Made by a program: the position numbers and the translations under genes
The notes under the pieces: generated by a model
Database searches by the model: none
The model's input: only the letters and a program-made list of their open reading frames with translations
What the model was told of the DNA's origin: nothing
Shown: in pieces, positions 22,156 to 31,100 of the stretch
Numbering within the stretch: position 1 is the stretch's first letter
Layout: each line of letters begins with the position of its first letter
IMG/VR virus record: IMGVR_UViG_3300045967_000017
Location: 1-40,114 of that record
Direction: 5' to 3' (one strand)
Source: a virus
Length of the DNA stretch: 40,114 nucleotides

Positions 22156-23273
22156 AGCACCCCGACTATCCAGGCGTCTCCAGTTTCAAAGACCGATACG
22201 GCAAAGACCGTTATCGCTTTCGCGATGGCGGCGGCAGGCGGGTGACCATCCCCGGCGAACCGCACTCGCCCGCTTTCGATGCTGCCTATCAGGCCGCCAT
22301 CGAAGGCCGCGCCGTGCCACAGGCCAAGATCGTACGCCATCCGCGCGCCGCCAGCCCGCACAGCCTGCTCGACTGCTGGTTCCGGGTGCGCAACCTCAAG
22401 AGCTGGTGGGACGCGCTGGATCCGCTCACGCGGGACAATTACAGCCATGAGATCGAGACGTTTCTCGACAGCAAGTCTCCCGGCGGCGGCAAGTGGGGCG
22501 ACGGTCCGGTCGAAGATTTCAAGCCGCGCCACGTCCGTGACATCATGGAAAGGCTGACGCCCTCACGCGCCCGCATCCTGATGACCGTGCTGCGCCGCAT
22601 GATGAAGGAAGCGATCCTCCAGGAGTGGATCGAATACGATCCGACCCGCGTCGGCATCGACCTGCCGAAGCGCAAGAACAAGAACGGCCACAAGGCATGG
22701 CCGCCGCACTTCTGCGCCAAGTTCGAATTGCGCTGGCCGCTCGGCACGACGGCGCGCACGGCTTATGAGCTGGCGCGCTGGATGGGCGCCAGGCGATCTG
22801 ACATCGCCCTGCTGCGCCACGACCAGATGGTCACAAAGCTGATCGACGGCGAGCGCGTGGACGGCTTCCTGTTCGTCCAGCACAAGGGCCGCAACCGTGA
22901 CGGCGCATTCGAGAAATTCCATCCGTTGAACGACATGCTCGTCGAGGCCATCGCGGCGCGACCGGCGACCGGCGACACCGTCCTCGCGAAGCCGGATGGC
23001 TCGCCCTACAACATGAGGTCGCTATCTTCGATGATGCAGCGCGATTGGGCGCCAGCGGCCGGCATCCCGGCTGGCTACACCCTGCACGGCCTGCGCAAGG
23101 CGATGGGCGGCATGCTCGCCGACGCCGGTGCGACCGCCGCCGAGTCCCGCGATGCGCTTGGCCATGCGACGTTCAAGGAAGCGGAGTTTTATGGCCGCTC
23201 GCGCGATCAGGCCAAGGCGGCGACGAACGGTATGCGCAAGGTGCTCAGGCTGGTGCGTGGCGATGAAAAGTGA
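22152..23273 (+). CDS. int: Tyrosine recombinase (phage integrase)
   Basis: 373 residues, normal length. Integrates and excises the prophage at att sites. Catalytic residues can be placed: Arg214 (MGARRSDIALL), Lys245 (VQHKGRN), His312 and Arg315 (YTLHGLRK), His338 (LGHAT) and nucleophile Tyr347 (AEFYGRS). The N-terminal part (residues 1-60) resembles an arm-binding beta domain (GVSSFKDRYGKDRYRF), and 70-165 the SAM-like core-binding domain. It overlaps the small HTH gene upstream. The next gap holds repeated TTTGCCA elements and is the likely attP. Confidence 0.93.
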   Translation: MKHPDYPGVSSFKDRYGKDRYRFRDGGGRRVTIPGEPHSPAFDAAYQAAIEGRAVPQAKIVRHPRAASPHSLLDCWFRVRNLKSWWDALDPLTRDNYSHEIETFLDSKSPGGGKWGDGPVEDFKPRHVRDIMERLTPSRARILMTVLRRMMKEAILQEWIEYDPTRVGIDLPKRKNKNGHKAWPPHFCAKFELRWPLGTTARTAYELARWMGARRSDIALLRHDQMVTKLIDGERVDGFLFVQHKGRNRDGAFEKFHPLNDMLVEAIAARPATGDTVLAKPDGSPYNMRSLSSMMQRDWAPAAGIPAGYTLHGLRKAMGGMLADAGATAAESRDALGHATFKEAEFYGRSRDQAKAATNGMRKVLRLVRGDEK

Positions 23274-23539
23274 GTTTGCCAGCATTTTGGCAAACTTTGG
23301 CAAAGTTCGGCATAACCTCTTGATATCGCAAGCGGTCGACCATCTGAGGCATAATGTTGACTGGTAGAACAATCAACCGGTTGGAGACGGGTTTGCCACA
23401 AATGTTCCGATTGCGTTCGACTAGGTTTGGCAAACTCACCCTGGCATCGCACGGCAACTCTTTGGCAGCCGGGAGCAAGCGAGGCTTGTGCCACATCACC
23501 ATCTGACGGGAAACGTGTCGGTAAAAAGGAACCATCGAA
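23274..23539. other. Intergenic region with repeated TTTGCCA elements, likely attP
   Basis: 266 bases without a gene. TTTGCCA or its complement occurs at 23275-23281, 23286-23294, 23296-23304, 23392-23398, 23425-23435 and 23461-23467. The second and third form tandem 10-base units, followed by a degenerate third unit to 23315. Clusters of arm-type sites next to int are typical of attP. The core is not visible; the gap 23316-23391 between the clusters is the natural place for it. Confidence 0.6.
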
Positions 23540-24112
23540 TTGAAGACGATGCTCATCGCGGCCGCCATCGCTGTAGCGTCCATAGTGCCGACGCACGCCA
23601 CTGCCGTAGAACCGCTGACCCAGGCTGAAATCCGCGCGCTGCCGTTTTCAAAGGCGGTAGCCTACGCGGGCGCCGTAGACGCATACTGCTTCCCGCTGCG
23701 TGAGTACAATGTCTGGTCATTGACCGAGGCGCACCAGGTGCAGATCGAGTTGCTCGGCTACGATAACAATATCTGGCACCTGATCAACGAGGCCCACTCG
23801 CATCTGAAGGGTGATCAGGCGGCTTGCGAGCGGGCGATGGTTTTTGTCGACCGCATCGTCGGGCAACTCCCAGTGCTGAAGCCACGCATGGACCTCACCC
23901 TCAAAACCGGACCAGTTGAGACGGTTGATTCCTGCCGCGCGACGGCCGATGAAGCGGAACAGTTCATGGTCAAGGCGCCTGATGTTTTCTCGGCGGAATT
24001 CTCCGTCGCCCTAGAAACGTGTTCGAGGCATATTGCCGGCAAGAACGATGCGCTCACAAAACGTATCGATGCCATATCCGCAAAGATGAACGAGCGGGTG
24101 CCGCTGGAGTAA
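23540..24112 (+). CDS. Exported protein of unknown function, possible lysogenic conversion gene
   Basis: 190 residues. The N-terminus, MKTMLIAAAIAVASIVPTHA followed by TA, is a Sec signal peptide with likely cleavage near residue 22. The mature part is helical with several cysteines (Cys50, Cys96, Cys132 region, Cys161 region). No family recognised. I chose the TTG at 23540 because AAAGGA lies about 10 bases before it; the ATG at 23549 has no such spacing. It lies outside the phage operons, after int and attP, with its own ribosome site. This is the common place for genes expressed by the prophage. A periplasmic role, such as phage exclusion or host fitness, is inference. Confidence 0.75.
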   Translation: MKTMLIAAAIAVASIVPTHATAVEPLTQAEIRALPFSKAVAYAGAVDAYCFPLREYNVWSLTEAHQVQIELLGYDNNIWHLINEAHSHLKGDQAACERAMVFVDRIVGQLPVLKPRMDLTLKTGPVETVDSCRATADEAEQFMVKAPDVFSAEFSVALETCSRHIAGKNDALTKRIDAISAKMNERVPLE

Positions 24113-24186
24113 AGAACCCGCAACGCGCAGGAGCTGGCAGCCGCCACCGGGGCCAGGGATCGCAAAATGGGAAGGCCGGTTGGACG

Positions 24187-24393
24187 ATGAACGCGCGCGA
24201 CGAACAGATCAAGCTGACGGCAACTTATATGAACGGCCTCGCGATTGCCATCGCGGCGCTCGGCGCGCTGCAGCCTTTATTCACGGATGCTTTTGCCTCT
24301 CCCTTCACCGCGGTTCGAGTGGGAATTTGCCTGTTGATCAGCATCCTCCTACATTTGTTCGGGCTGGCAATTCTCGGGAGCCTGAAGCCTTGA
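24187..24393 (+). CDS. Small membrane protein, two transmembrane segments (68 aa)
   Basis: 68 residues. Two hydrophobic stretches: about 15-32 (MNGLAIAIAALGALQPLF) and 45-65 (GICLLISILLHLFGLAILG). Both the N-terminal (ARDEQIK) and C-terminal parts are short and polar. Overlaps the next small gene by TTGA. It could be a holin-like protein or a membrane component of the conversion module. It is not in the late operon, which argues against a lysis role. Confidence 0.7.
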   Translation: MNARDEQIKLTATYMNGLAIAIAALGALQPLFTDAFASPFTAVRVGICLLISILLHLFGLAILGSLKP

Positions 24394-24506
24394 CCTGGAA
24401 CGCGCTCAACGATCTCGCACTGTTTGCACTGGCACCCATCGGGATGCTGGCCATTGCAGCTGGGCTTTATTACGCGCAGAGGCATCGCTGGTGGCCGTTC
24501 CAGTAA
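24390..24506 (+). CDS. Very small membrane protein (38 aa)
   Basis: 38 residues from the TTG at 24390, which overlaps the preceding stop (TTGA). One transmembrane segment, ALNDLALFALAPIGMLAIAAGLYYA in outline, and a basic, aromatic tail (RHRWWPF). Probably made with its neighbour and working with it as a pair. The 24507-24607 gap after it separates two convergent gene groups; I see no clear terminator there. Confidence 0.5.
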   Translation: MTWNALNDLALFALAPIGMLAIAAGLYYAQRHRWWPFQ

Positions 24507-24607
24507 ACGATAGCAGCCAAAACCTTTTCTGGCGGCCGTGGCAGCCGTGCCAAGCGGCCTCGAGCGATGGGCTGGCGGAAAGATAGCGGCGACGCCTCGA
24601 GATCGTC

Positions 24608-24934
24608 CTACGGCCGTCCTGCGGCACGCAGCGAGGGCGGCATACGATGACGATCGACGAGGCTCGGACGAACCGGGCGGACCGCGCCGCCGCCCAGGCC
24701 GAACTTGTCGATCAGCTTGAACATCTCCAGCTTCTCCTGGTGCCGGTATTCCTCGACGCGCAACAGGTAGAAGGCGGCGCCGGCGATCATGACCACGTTG
24801 AGTATGACGATCACCAGCAGCAGCGGCTGCGCCCTCAGGGCGTCGATGATGCCGGTCGCGACGACGACCGGGTTGCCGCTCGGCTGATGGACGATGACCG
24901 AGCCGGGACCTGGCGCTGGTGTCACGTCACCCAT
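24608..24934 (-). CDS. Single-span membrane protein at end of late operon, possible holin or lysis factor
   Basis: 108 residues. One strong membrane segment at about 34-55 (LLLVIVILNVVMIAGAAFYLL), followed by a charged helix (RVEEYRHQEKLEMFKLIDKFG) and a basic tail. Position at the end of the late operon, after two other small exported or membrane proteins, is where lysis genes often lie. I chose the ATG at 24934; the upstream extension in this frame overlaps other genes. It could be a holin, or anchor for a spanin. The endolysin itself is distant, at 11046-11771. Confidence 0.6.
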   Translation of the reverse strand: MGDVTPAPGPGSVIVHQPSGNPVVVATGIIDALRAQPLLLVIVILNVVMIAGAAFYLLRVEEYRHQEKLEMFKLIDKFGLGGGAVRPVRPSLVDRHRMPPSLRAAGRP

Positions 24935-25020
24935 ATCAGCCACCCCACGAAAACGATCGCCGCGACGAAGACCACATAGGCCAATACGGCGGTAAGCAGT
25001 TGTTTGGTGCGCAGCGTCAT
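24922..25020 (-). CDS. Very small membrane protein (32 aa) of the late operon
   Basis: 32 residues, MTLRTKQLLTAVLAYVVFVA followed by AIVFVGWLIWVT: almost entirely one transmembrane helix with a basic N-terminus. The ATG at 25020 overlaps the TGA of the gene upstream (ATGA), and its own end overlaps the start of the next by 13 bases. This tight coupling supports a real gene despite its size. It may be a lysis accessory or antiholin-like peptide. Confidence 0.6.
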   Translation of the reverse strand: MTLRTKQLLTAVLAYVVFVAAIVFVGWLIWVT

Positions 25021-25316
25021 CGCGTCTCGAGGCGGAGCCGCTCGATCTCACGCCGCTCGGGCTCCGGTTCCGCCTCGCACTGCTGCCCCGCCGGCCGCAT
25101 CACCGCGGTCTGCCCGATCACCTCGTCGCACCATCGTGGCTCGCGGTAGGCGGCCAAGTTGGCGATGCAGAGCACGGAGAACGGAAATGCGAAGTCGCGG
25201 CACTCAACCGGCCCCTGATCGACGCTGGGGCGTTCGGCCGGTCCCTGGTTGATGCTCTGCGCGAGCGCGCCGGATGCGCCGAGCATGAGAAACGCGACTG
25301 CCAGGAAGATGCGCAT
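25017..25316 (-). CDS. Small exported protein of the late operon (99 aa)
   Basis: 99 residues. Signal peptide MRIFLAVAFLMLGASGALAQ, with cleavage after Ala-Leu-Ala near residue 19 and no lipobox. The mature part has four cysteines (VECRDF, VLCIAN, RWCDEV, QQCEAE), consistent with two disulphides in the periplasm, and a charged end (ERREIERLRLETR). Starts 11 bases after the tail protein stop. With the two membrane genes after it, it forms a possible lysis or host-envelope cassette. It is not a typical Rz1. Confidence 0.65.
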   Translation of the reverse strand: MRIFLAVAFLMLGASGALAQSINQGPAERPSVDQGPVECRDFAFPFSVLCIANLAAYREPRWCDEVIGQTAVMRPAGQQCEAEPEPERREIERLRLETR

Positions 25317-25327
25317 TGTTGCCTCCA

Positions 25328-26473
25328 CTACTTGAACGACGCCACGGCCAGCACATTGGTAACCACGGCAGCCCAATCGGCGCTGATGGCTCGGTTAGCT
25401 TCATCGGCGGTGAACAGCTTGCTCGCCGACGACATGTAGCGGGTGCCTTCGATGTCGGACAGGCGGTCGAAATCGAGGCCGGTCCACGCTGCGGAAACAC
25501 CGCCCGAGCTGCTCACTTCCTGCGAAATGCCGACGGCAACACTTCCGGCGGTGACGTCGCAGGTGGTCGAGGAAATCCCCGTCGTGGTGTCCGAAGCATT
25601 GCCGGTGTCGATCGGCGCGATGCTGCTCAACTCCAGCCGCCATACCGCCATGCCGCAGCGATCCTTGGTGACGGGGAAGGTCGCGACGACGTTGCCGGAT
25701 GTGCCGGTAGGGATGGCGGCGATCCAGATCTCCGCTCTCGGGTTCAGCCCCGCAGGGCTGCTCACGACGCGGGTGGCGGCGACGCCGCCAATCGTCAGCG
25801 ATGTTGCCAGCTCCTGCCCCGCGCTCGCTGCAACGAGGCCGACGGCGATGTGGCGGCGGGCATCCTGCGTCCCGCCCCATGTGACGCCGGACGCCGTGAA
25901 GGTTGTGGCGTCGGTGGCAAATACATGGTGCGCCATGTCCTGCCTGGCGGCACCGCCAGGAAAATTCCAGCCATACATCTGGAGTTCGGCGCAAAGGACA
26001 TCGCGGTCGCCGCCATCGGTGTGCGTTATCCTTATCCAGATGCAATCCCAGTAAGTGGTCTTGTCGGAACTGACGATCTGGCGACCGGCGCTCTCGTTGG
26101 CGGTGTCGGTGAAGGTGATGGAGCCGAGCAGGGTGCCGCCTGCGGAGCCGCTCGGCTCCGCGCCCTGCTTGCCGTATAGCTGAATGGTAATTGAAGGATT
26201 GGAGCCTTGGATAAAACCGTTGTCGTTGGCTCCAAAGACATTGACGTAGTCGATCTGGACCGGTCGGGTCAGGGTTCTGCCCAGCCAGCCCTGGCTTGAG
26301 GGACTGACGGTAGGTTGCTCCGCGCAGTTGGCTGTCGCTTGGGAAGTAACGCCATCGAACGCATTCGATATGCCGCCACTGGCAGTCATGTTGCCGAAAT
26401 TATTACCGACGCTCGACAGCAGCGACGACGGGCCGCGCGCCGCTCCGATGGGCATGGCGATGCCGGGATGCAT
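25328..26473 (-). CDS. Tail-associated protein with discoidin-like N-terminus (381 aa)
   Basis: 381 residues. Residues 20-165 look like an F5/8 type C (discoidin) domain, a beta-sandwich found in phage appendages: ASGGISNAFDGVTSQ, VQIDYVNVFGAND, DCIWIRITHTDGGDRDVLCAELQMYGW. Such domains bind glycans. The C-terminal half is beta-rich with alternating hydrophobic stretches. The gene follows the second fibre without a gap. It is therefore a candidate receptor-binding or fibre tip protein. Recognition is by pattern. Confidence 0.65.
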   Translation of the reverse strand: MHPGIAMPIGAARGPSSLLSSVGNNFGNMTASGGISNAFDGVTSQATANCAEQPTVSPSSQGWLGRTLTRPVQIDYVNVFGANDNGFIQGSNPSITIQLYGKQGAEPSGSAGGTLLGSITFTDTANESAGRQIVSSDKTTYWDCIWIRITHTDGGDRDVLCAELQMYGWNFPGGAARQDMAHHVFATDATTFTASGVTWGGTQDARRHIAVGLVAASAGQELATSLTIGGVAATRVVSSPAGLNPRAEIWIAAIPTGTSGNVVATFPVTKDRCGMAVWRLELSSIAPIDTGNASDTTTGISSTTCDVTAGSVAVGISQEVSSSGGVSAAWTGLDFDRLSDIEGTRYMSSASKLFTADEANRAISADWAAVVTNVLAVASFK

Positions 26474-27454
26474 TCAGCCTCTCCGCAGGACCGACGTGAT
26501 GTACACGTTGCCGCCACGGCAGACGTAGGCGAGGCCGAGCAGCTGCGCCGTGGTGATCGAGTAGGGTCCGACCTCGACGCCGGTCATCAGGAGATAGGCG
26601 GCATTCAAGGTCAGCGTCCTGGTGGCGCCGGACGAGGTGAACCACATCACGCCCTTCTGGCCGTTCTTCACGTTGGTCGGCGCGGCGATCGTGCGGTTCG
26701 CGGTCAACGAAGTTTCGCTGTCGATGAAGGTGGCGAGCGACACGGTGCTGATTATGGTCGTGTCGGCGATCGTCACCGGCACGGCCGCCGCCCACAGCGC
26801 ATTGACCGAGGCCAGCTTGTTTGCCGTGTTCGCCAGATACTCGGCTGCGGTTGCGATCGCCGCCGCGAGCAGACCACCATAAGGCAGGCCGGTCAGGTTG
26901 GCGGCGTTACCTGCCGTCGGCGTACCGAGGTCGCCGTTCTGGAAATAAGCAAGCCCGGTTCCCGTCTCGTCGATCATCAGGCCGCGCAGGTTGGCGCTGG
27001 TCGGATTGTCGGCGAAGCTGTCGAAACCGGCGGCGCGCACGACTGCAGCCCACGAGGTCAGGGCGGCAGAGGCGGTCTGATAGAGGCCGCTGAATGCAGC
27101 CTTGAGGTTGGCCCATGTGATCTTCGCCACCATCCAGGCCGGCGTCGAGGCGGAATTCGCGATCGGGAACTCGTCGGCGTCGGCCAGCACGGTCTTGGCT
27201 GTCGCATCGTGGATGTCCTGGCCGATGCCGGTGGCGCTGATCGGCATCGGGATCCAGTTGTCGTTGGCGAGATTGCGCTGCTTCAAAAGACCGTTCGGCG
27301 TGATCGAGGTGTCGAGCCAGATCATGCCGGGGAACTTGTTGGTCGGCTCGACCGGGCCGCTGTTCTGCGAGACCAGGGCGGCGAGCGCCGCGTTCATGTC
27401 GGTGCGGACGCCCAGGCCGGGCGCATTGTCCAGAACCATGTCGTGCTGTGCCAT
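26474..27454 (-). CDS. Second fibre protein, paralogous to the collagen-like fibre
   Basis: 326 residues. N-terminal part QHDMVLDNAPGLGVRTDMNAALAALVSQNSGPVEPT and FPGMIWLDTSITPNGLLKQRN, in pieces, is common in phage tail fibre attachment domains. The middle holds SWAAVVRAAGFDSFADNPTSANLRG and IDETGTG, the same module seen several times in the fibre at 376-3738. The C-terminus (YITSVLRRG) is also alike. It has no collagen-like part. It lies in the tail-tip region, so it is the more likely tail fibre of the two. Shared modules would allow recombination between the genes. Confidence 0.82.
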   Translation of the reverse strand: MAQHDMVLDNAPGLGVRTDMNAALAALVSQNSGPVEPTNKFPGMIWLDTSITPNGLLKQRNLANDNWIPMPISATGIGQDIHDATAKTVLADADEFPIANSASTPAWMVAKITWANLKAAFSGLYQTASAALTSWAAVVRAAGFDSFADNPTSANLRGLMIDETGTGLAYFQNGDLGTPTAGNAANLTGLPYGGLLAAAIATAAEYLANTANKLASVNALWAAAVPVTIADTTIISTVSLATFIDSETSLTANRTIAAPTNVKNGQKGVMWFTSSGATRTLTLNAAYLLMTGVEVGPYSITTAQLLGLAYVCRGGNVYITSVLRRG

Positions 27455-27466
27455 GATCGCGCCTCC

Positions 27467-28144
27467 CTATTCGTCTTGGTGTCTGCGAGCGTGAGCAACG
27501 CGGCATTTGTCGCCGTGCGTCGCACGTTCTTCGTCGGTCCAGGTCTTCGGTCGGCGCCGTGCCATCTTTTCCCTGAACGCAGGATCGGCCCAGCGGCGTT
27601 TCATTTCGGCAGCCCGCTTGGCCTGCACTTCGGCTGAATGCTGCCTCGTTAGCTCGCGATCGCGATACACCGGATCAGACCAGTGCGCTTTCATCTTGTT
27701 ACTGCGCTTGGCAGCATAGTCGGGATCGGCGGCCATTTGCTGCGCCTGACGCTGTCGCAATCCTTCGCGCGCGTCTGGCGACGCCAATGCCTGCCGGGTG
27801 CCCTCGCGGACGCGTTCGAGCGCCGCCTTCGAGAAGCCGGCCGGACCGATGCCAGATCGTCGCTCGTTGAGGAGCGGCCCGCCGTCCTCGGCCATTCCAT
27901 GCTGAGCGATGAGGTCACGCTCAGCCTCGATCGCGGTGTGCCGATCCGGAAACTCGGCGAGCGCGACGAAGGTAACCGGGCGGCCTTCCCCAGCACGTTC
28001 CCGCATTAGCTGATAAAGTGGGTGCAGCAGCCGCCTCTCAGCGTCCCGCCGATGCAGCCACTGTCGCGATGATAGCCGTCTGGCGACGCCGACATAGATC
28101 ATCAGATCACCGTCCATGATGCCGTAAAGAGTGTGTGTACCCAT
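27467..28144 (-). CDS. GIY-YIG endonuclease with repeated DNA-binding-like tail
   Basis: 225 residues. The N-terminal domain has the GIY-YIG layout: YGIMDGDLMIYVG (residues 7-19), Arg near 22-27, the catalytic Glu in AIEAERDLI (73 or 75), and Asn93 in LLNERRSG. The tail holds repeats of the form W-x-DP-x-(F/Y)-R-(D/E) (SDPVYRDRE, ADPAFREKM), like NUMOD-type DNA-binding modules. This is the pattern of free-standing homing endonucleases. The ATG at 28144 lies 43 bases inside the end of the J-like gene. It is inserted between the tail tip gene and the second fibre, a hot spot for exchange of host-range genes. Confidence 0.85.
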   Translation of the reverse strand: MGTHTLYGIMDGDLMIYVGVARRLSSRQWLHRRDAERRLLHPLYQLMRERAGEGRPVTFVALAEFPDRHTAIEAERDLIAQHGMAEDGGPLLNERRSGIGPAGFSKAALERVREGTRQALASPDAREGLRQRQAQQMAADPDYAAKRSNKMKAHWSDPVYRDRELTRQHSAEVQAKRAAEMKRRWADPAFREKMARRRPKTWTDEERATHGDKCRVAHARRHQDE

Positions 28145-31100
28145 TGCAGCAGGCCTCCCAATCCTGCAGCGCCGAGTATATAGCCGTATCCTTGCGCGTG
28201 CCAGTCGAACGTACGGACCTTCTGCGTCACGCCGTCCGGCGAGCCGGTGATCCTGATGTCGAAATATTCCGTGGTCTTCGCGATGATCTGGACGCGATCG
28301 GCCTCCATCGCATTCTGCACCGTGACGACCACTGCCGGAGCGACGAAGAACTGGGCCCGGAACTCGACCCGCGTGTCGGCCGCCGGGTAATCGACATCCG
28401 CGCCCTCGTCGATCTTGGCTTTGAGATCGGCATTGATGCACAACGTCTCGATGCCGATGTTCTGCCCGGCCGGCGCGGTGAGCAATGCGCGAAAGCGAAA
28501 CCCCCGGCCGAAATGCTCGCCGGCGATGAAGCGCTCCCACGGCGTCCAGAGCGGGCTGGCGCCTGCAGGGTCTTCCATCGTCTCGCTGATCAGGAGCGTT
28601 ATCTCGCCCGCGTAGTTGGCCCCGGCGTTATCCCAATCTTCCCACAGGTCGCAATTGTCGAGGCGGCTGTCGATCCAATCGTCGGGGATCGCGTAGTTGA
28701 AAGCGAGAATGTCGGCCGATAGCCGGACCGAGAACGGAGCTCCGGCATCGAGCACGGTGGCGAGCTCGTAGGTTCCTTCAGAGGCCTCGCCAGGAACCAT
28801 CGCCGCGTCGTCGATCGTCAGCCAGTTTTGCGGCATCCTGATTGCGGTATCGTCGTGCGTTCCTTCCCAATCCGGATTTTCGCAGAACGTGACAAAGCGG
28901 ACATAACGCTCGTCGGGCAGCAGGGCGATGATGATCGAATATTCCTCGCTAGGAATCCCGAGGATGTCGAACGTCCGCAGGAACCACGTTCCGGCTTGGT
29001 AGCCTGCCTCGCAGGAGGTCGCGCTGCCGGGGATCGACGGGATCACGACCTGTGCAGTCTGCCAGATCGCGCCCTCGACGGTGCTGGAATGCCTGAGCTC
29101 GTAATGGCCGCCGATGATGACATCGAGCTCGGTCGCCGGCAGCCAATCGAACAGGGCAACGCTATCCACCACGTTGACGCGGAACAGTTGCGGCGCGGCC
29201 GGCTGGCTGAATCGACCGATGATCTCGATCGAGACATCGCTGGTCGGACCCTTGAAGCCGAGCATCGAGATAGGCGTAACCTTGAATTCCCAGGCATCCT
29301 CGGTGACGTCGAGGTCGATGGCGTTCTGGTCCGTCGTGATCAGGTGCCAGTTGTCCTCGGCGCGGCGGTATTGCACCTCGAACAGCGGCGAGGTCGAGAT
29401 CCAGGAGACGGTCGCCCTCACGCCGACCGAGATCGGCGAGAGCTGCTGCAGGTATTCGATGATCTCCAGGCCGGTGACGGCAGGCGGGATCCGCTGGATG
29501 GCCGAGCTGTCGGGGATCGTCAGCGCGATCTCCTGCTCGATGTAGTCCCACTTGCCGGGGAAGTGGCGCACCGCGCTCAGCTCGTACTGGTCCTGCTGGA
29601 TCTGGCGGGCGCCGAGGACGCGCCATAGCGTCGGCTCGAGCTCGTCGGTCTGGTTGATCACGAACACGGTATCCGGCAGCGGCGCGGCCGTGAATGGCGT
29701 AAGCAAGGTGCAGAACGCCCCGCTGCTGTCGACGGAGAAGATTTCTCGCGTCTGCACATCGCCCTCGCCGATGATGCAGGACAGGAACGTTCCGGACCCG
29801 CCCGCCAGGACATCGTCATCCATCGGCTGGTCGAAGACGATCACGCCGGCGGTCGATCCTGCGCCCACGCGGCCGCCGCGCCGCTTGCCAGCGATGTTGT
29901 GATCGAGAACGCGGATGATATCGCCAGGACGGCACCAGGCACTTTCCAGGCCCGTCGAGAATTGAATGGTTTCGCTCTCGTAGGCTTCGGTGTAGAGCGA
30001 CCACTTGCCGGTGCGGATGGCCTGCCCCTCGTTGGTGCAGCCGATCGCCGGGATCTCGACGCGCTGGATGCCGAACCGGCTGATCAGCTCCTGGTTCTCG
30101 ACCACCGCCAGGCGCTGCTCGCCGAGGAACTTGGGGTCGTTCCACTGCACGGTCGCCACGGTATGCCGCGCCCGGATGTCGGTGCCGGAATAGGTGAACT
30201 GCCCGTCGACCACGTTGGCGTTGGTGAACTGCATCACCGGATCGGACGGCATGTCCGCCACCGAGATCACCTGGCCGCCGCTCCAGTAGATGAAGCCGCG
30301 GAAGATCGAGGCCAGCGCCCCCAGAAGGTCGAAGGCCTCCTGGCGCTCCATGAGCTGGGCGTTGCAGGTGTATCGCCGCTGCTCGCCGCCGTTGCCGTCC
30401 GGCACGAGCTCGTCGCACCAGCGGGCGACCTTGTAGAACTCCCACTTGTTGACCATCGCAGGCGTGACGTATTCGCCGAGGCCATAGCGGTTGTTGACGA
30501 GGATGTCGTAGAGCACCCATGCCGGGTTGTTCGTCCACTCGAAGTCGAAGGTGCCATCCCAGACGCCCGTGTAGATCGCGGTATCAGGATCGTAGTTCGA
30601 TGGAATCAGGCAGAGCAGGCCATCGGTCAGGTAGCTCCGCTTCGGGATCGAGCTGAATTGCTCCGCGTCGATCATGATGCCGACCACCGCCGAATTGGTG
30701 TAGTTCACGCGGTCATCGATGATCTCCGTGTAGCTGTCCCAATAGAGATCGTTCTGGAGCTTGACGCTATCGCTGTCCTCGGTCAGCCGGGTGACGCGGA
30801 TGTCCCACGGCCCCTTGCGCGGCAGCAGGAACATGACAGACCGCTGGTAGCGCGAGTTCGTCTTGCCCTCGATCGTATATTCGCCGATGAGCTCGAAGCC
30901 GCCGCCATCGTCCTCGCACTCGACCTTGAACTTGACCTTGCTGCCTTTCACATCGCCGTCGCTCTCGATCTTCTGCAGCGATGGCGTCGAGACGGTGATG
31001 CGGCAGCGATCAACGTCCGGATTGAGGATCGTCCGGGTTTGCGGCGTGTCCTCCATCAACTGCACGGACACGGATATCTCGGACGATTGGGACTCAAAGC

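Noticed and set aside
23274-23539. A tRNA gene or tRNA fragment at attP
   Set aside because: A short GTTCGA is present near 23415 but no cloverleaf or acceptor end could be built around it.
28145-28540. Extension of the GIY-YIG protein upstream to 357 residues
   Set aside because: The extension is antisense-like in composition and lies wholly inside the J-like gene. The GIY-YIG domain begins right after the ATG at 28144.
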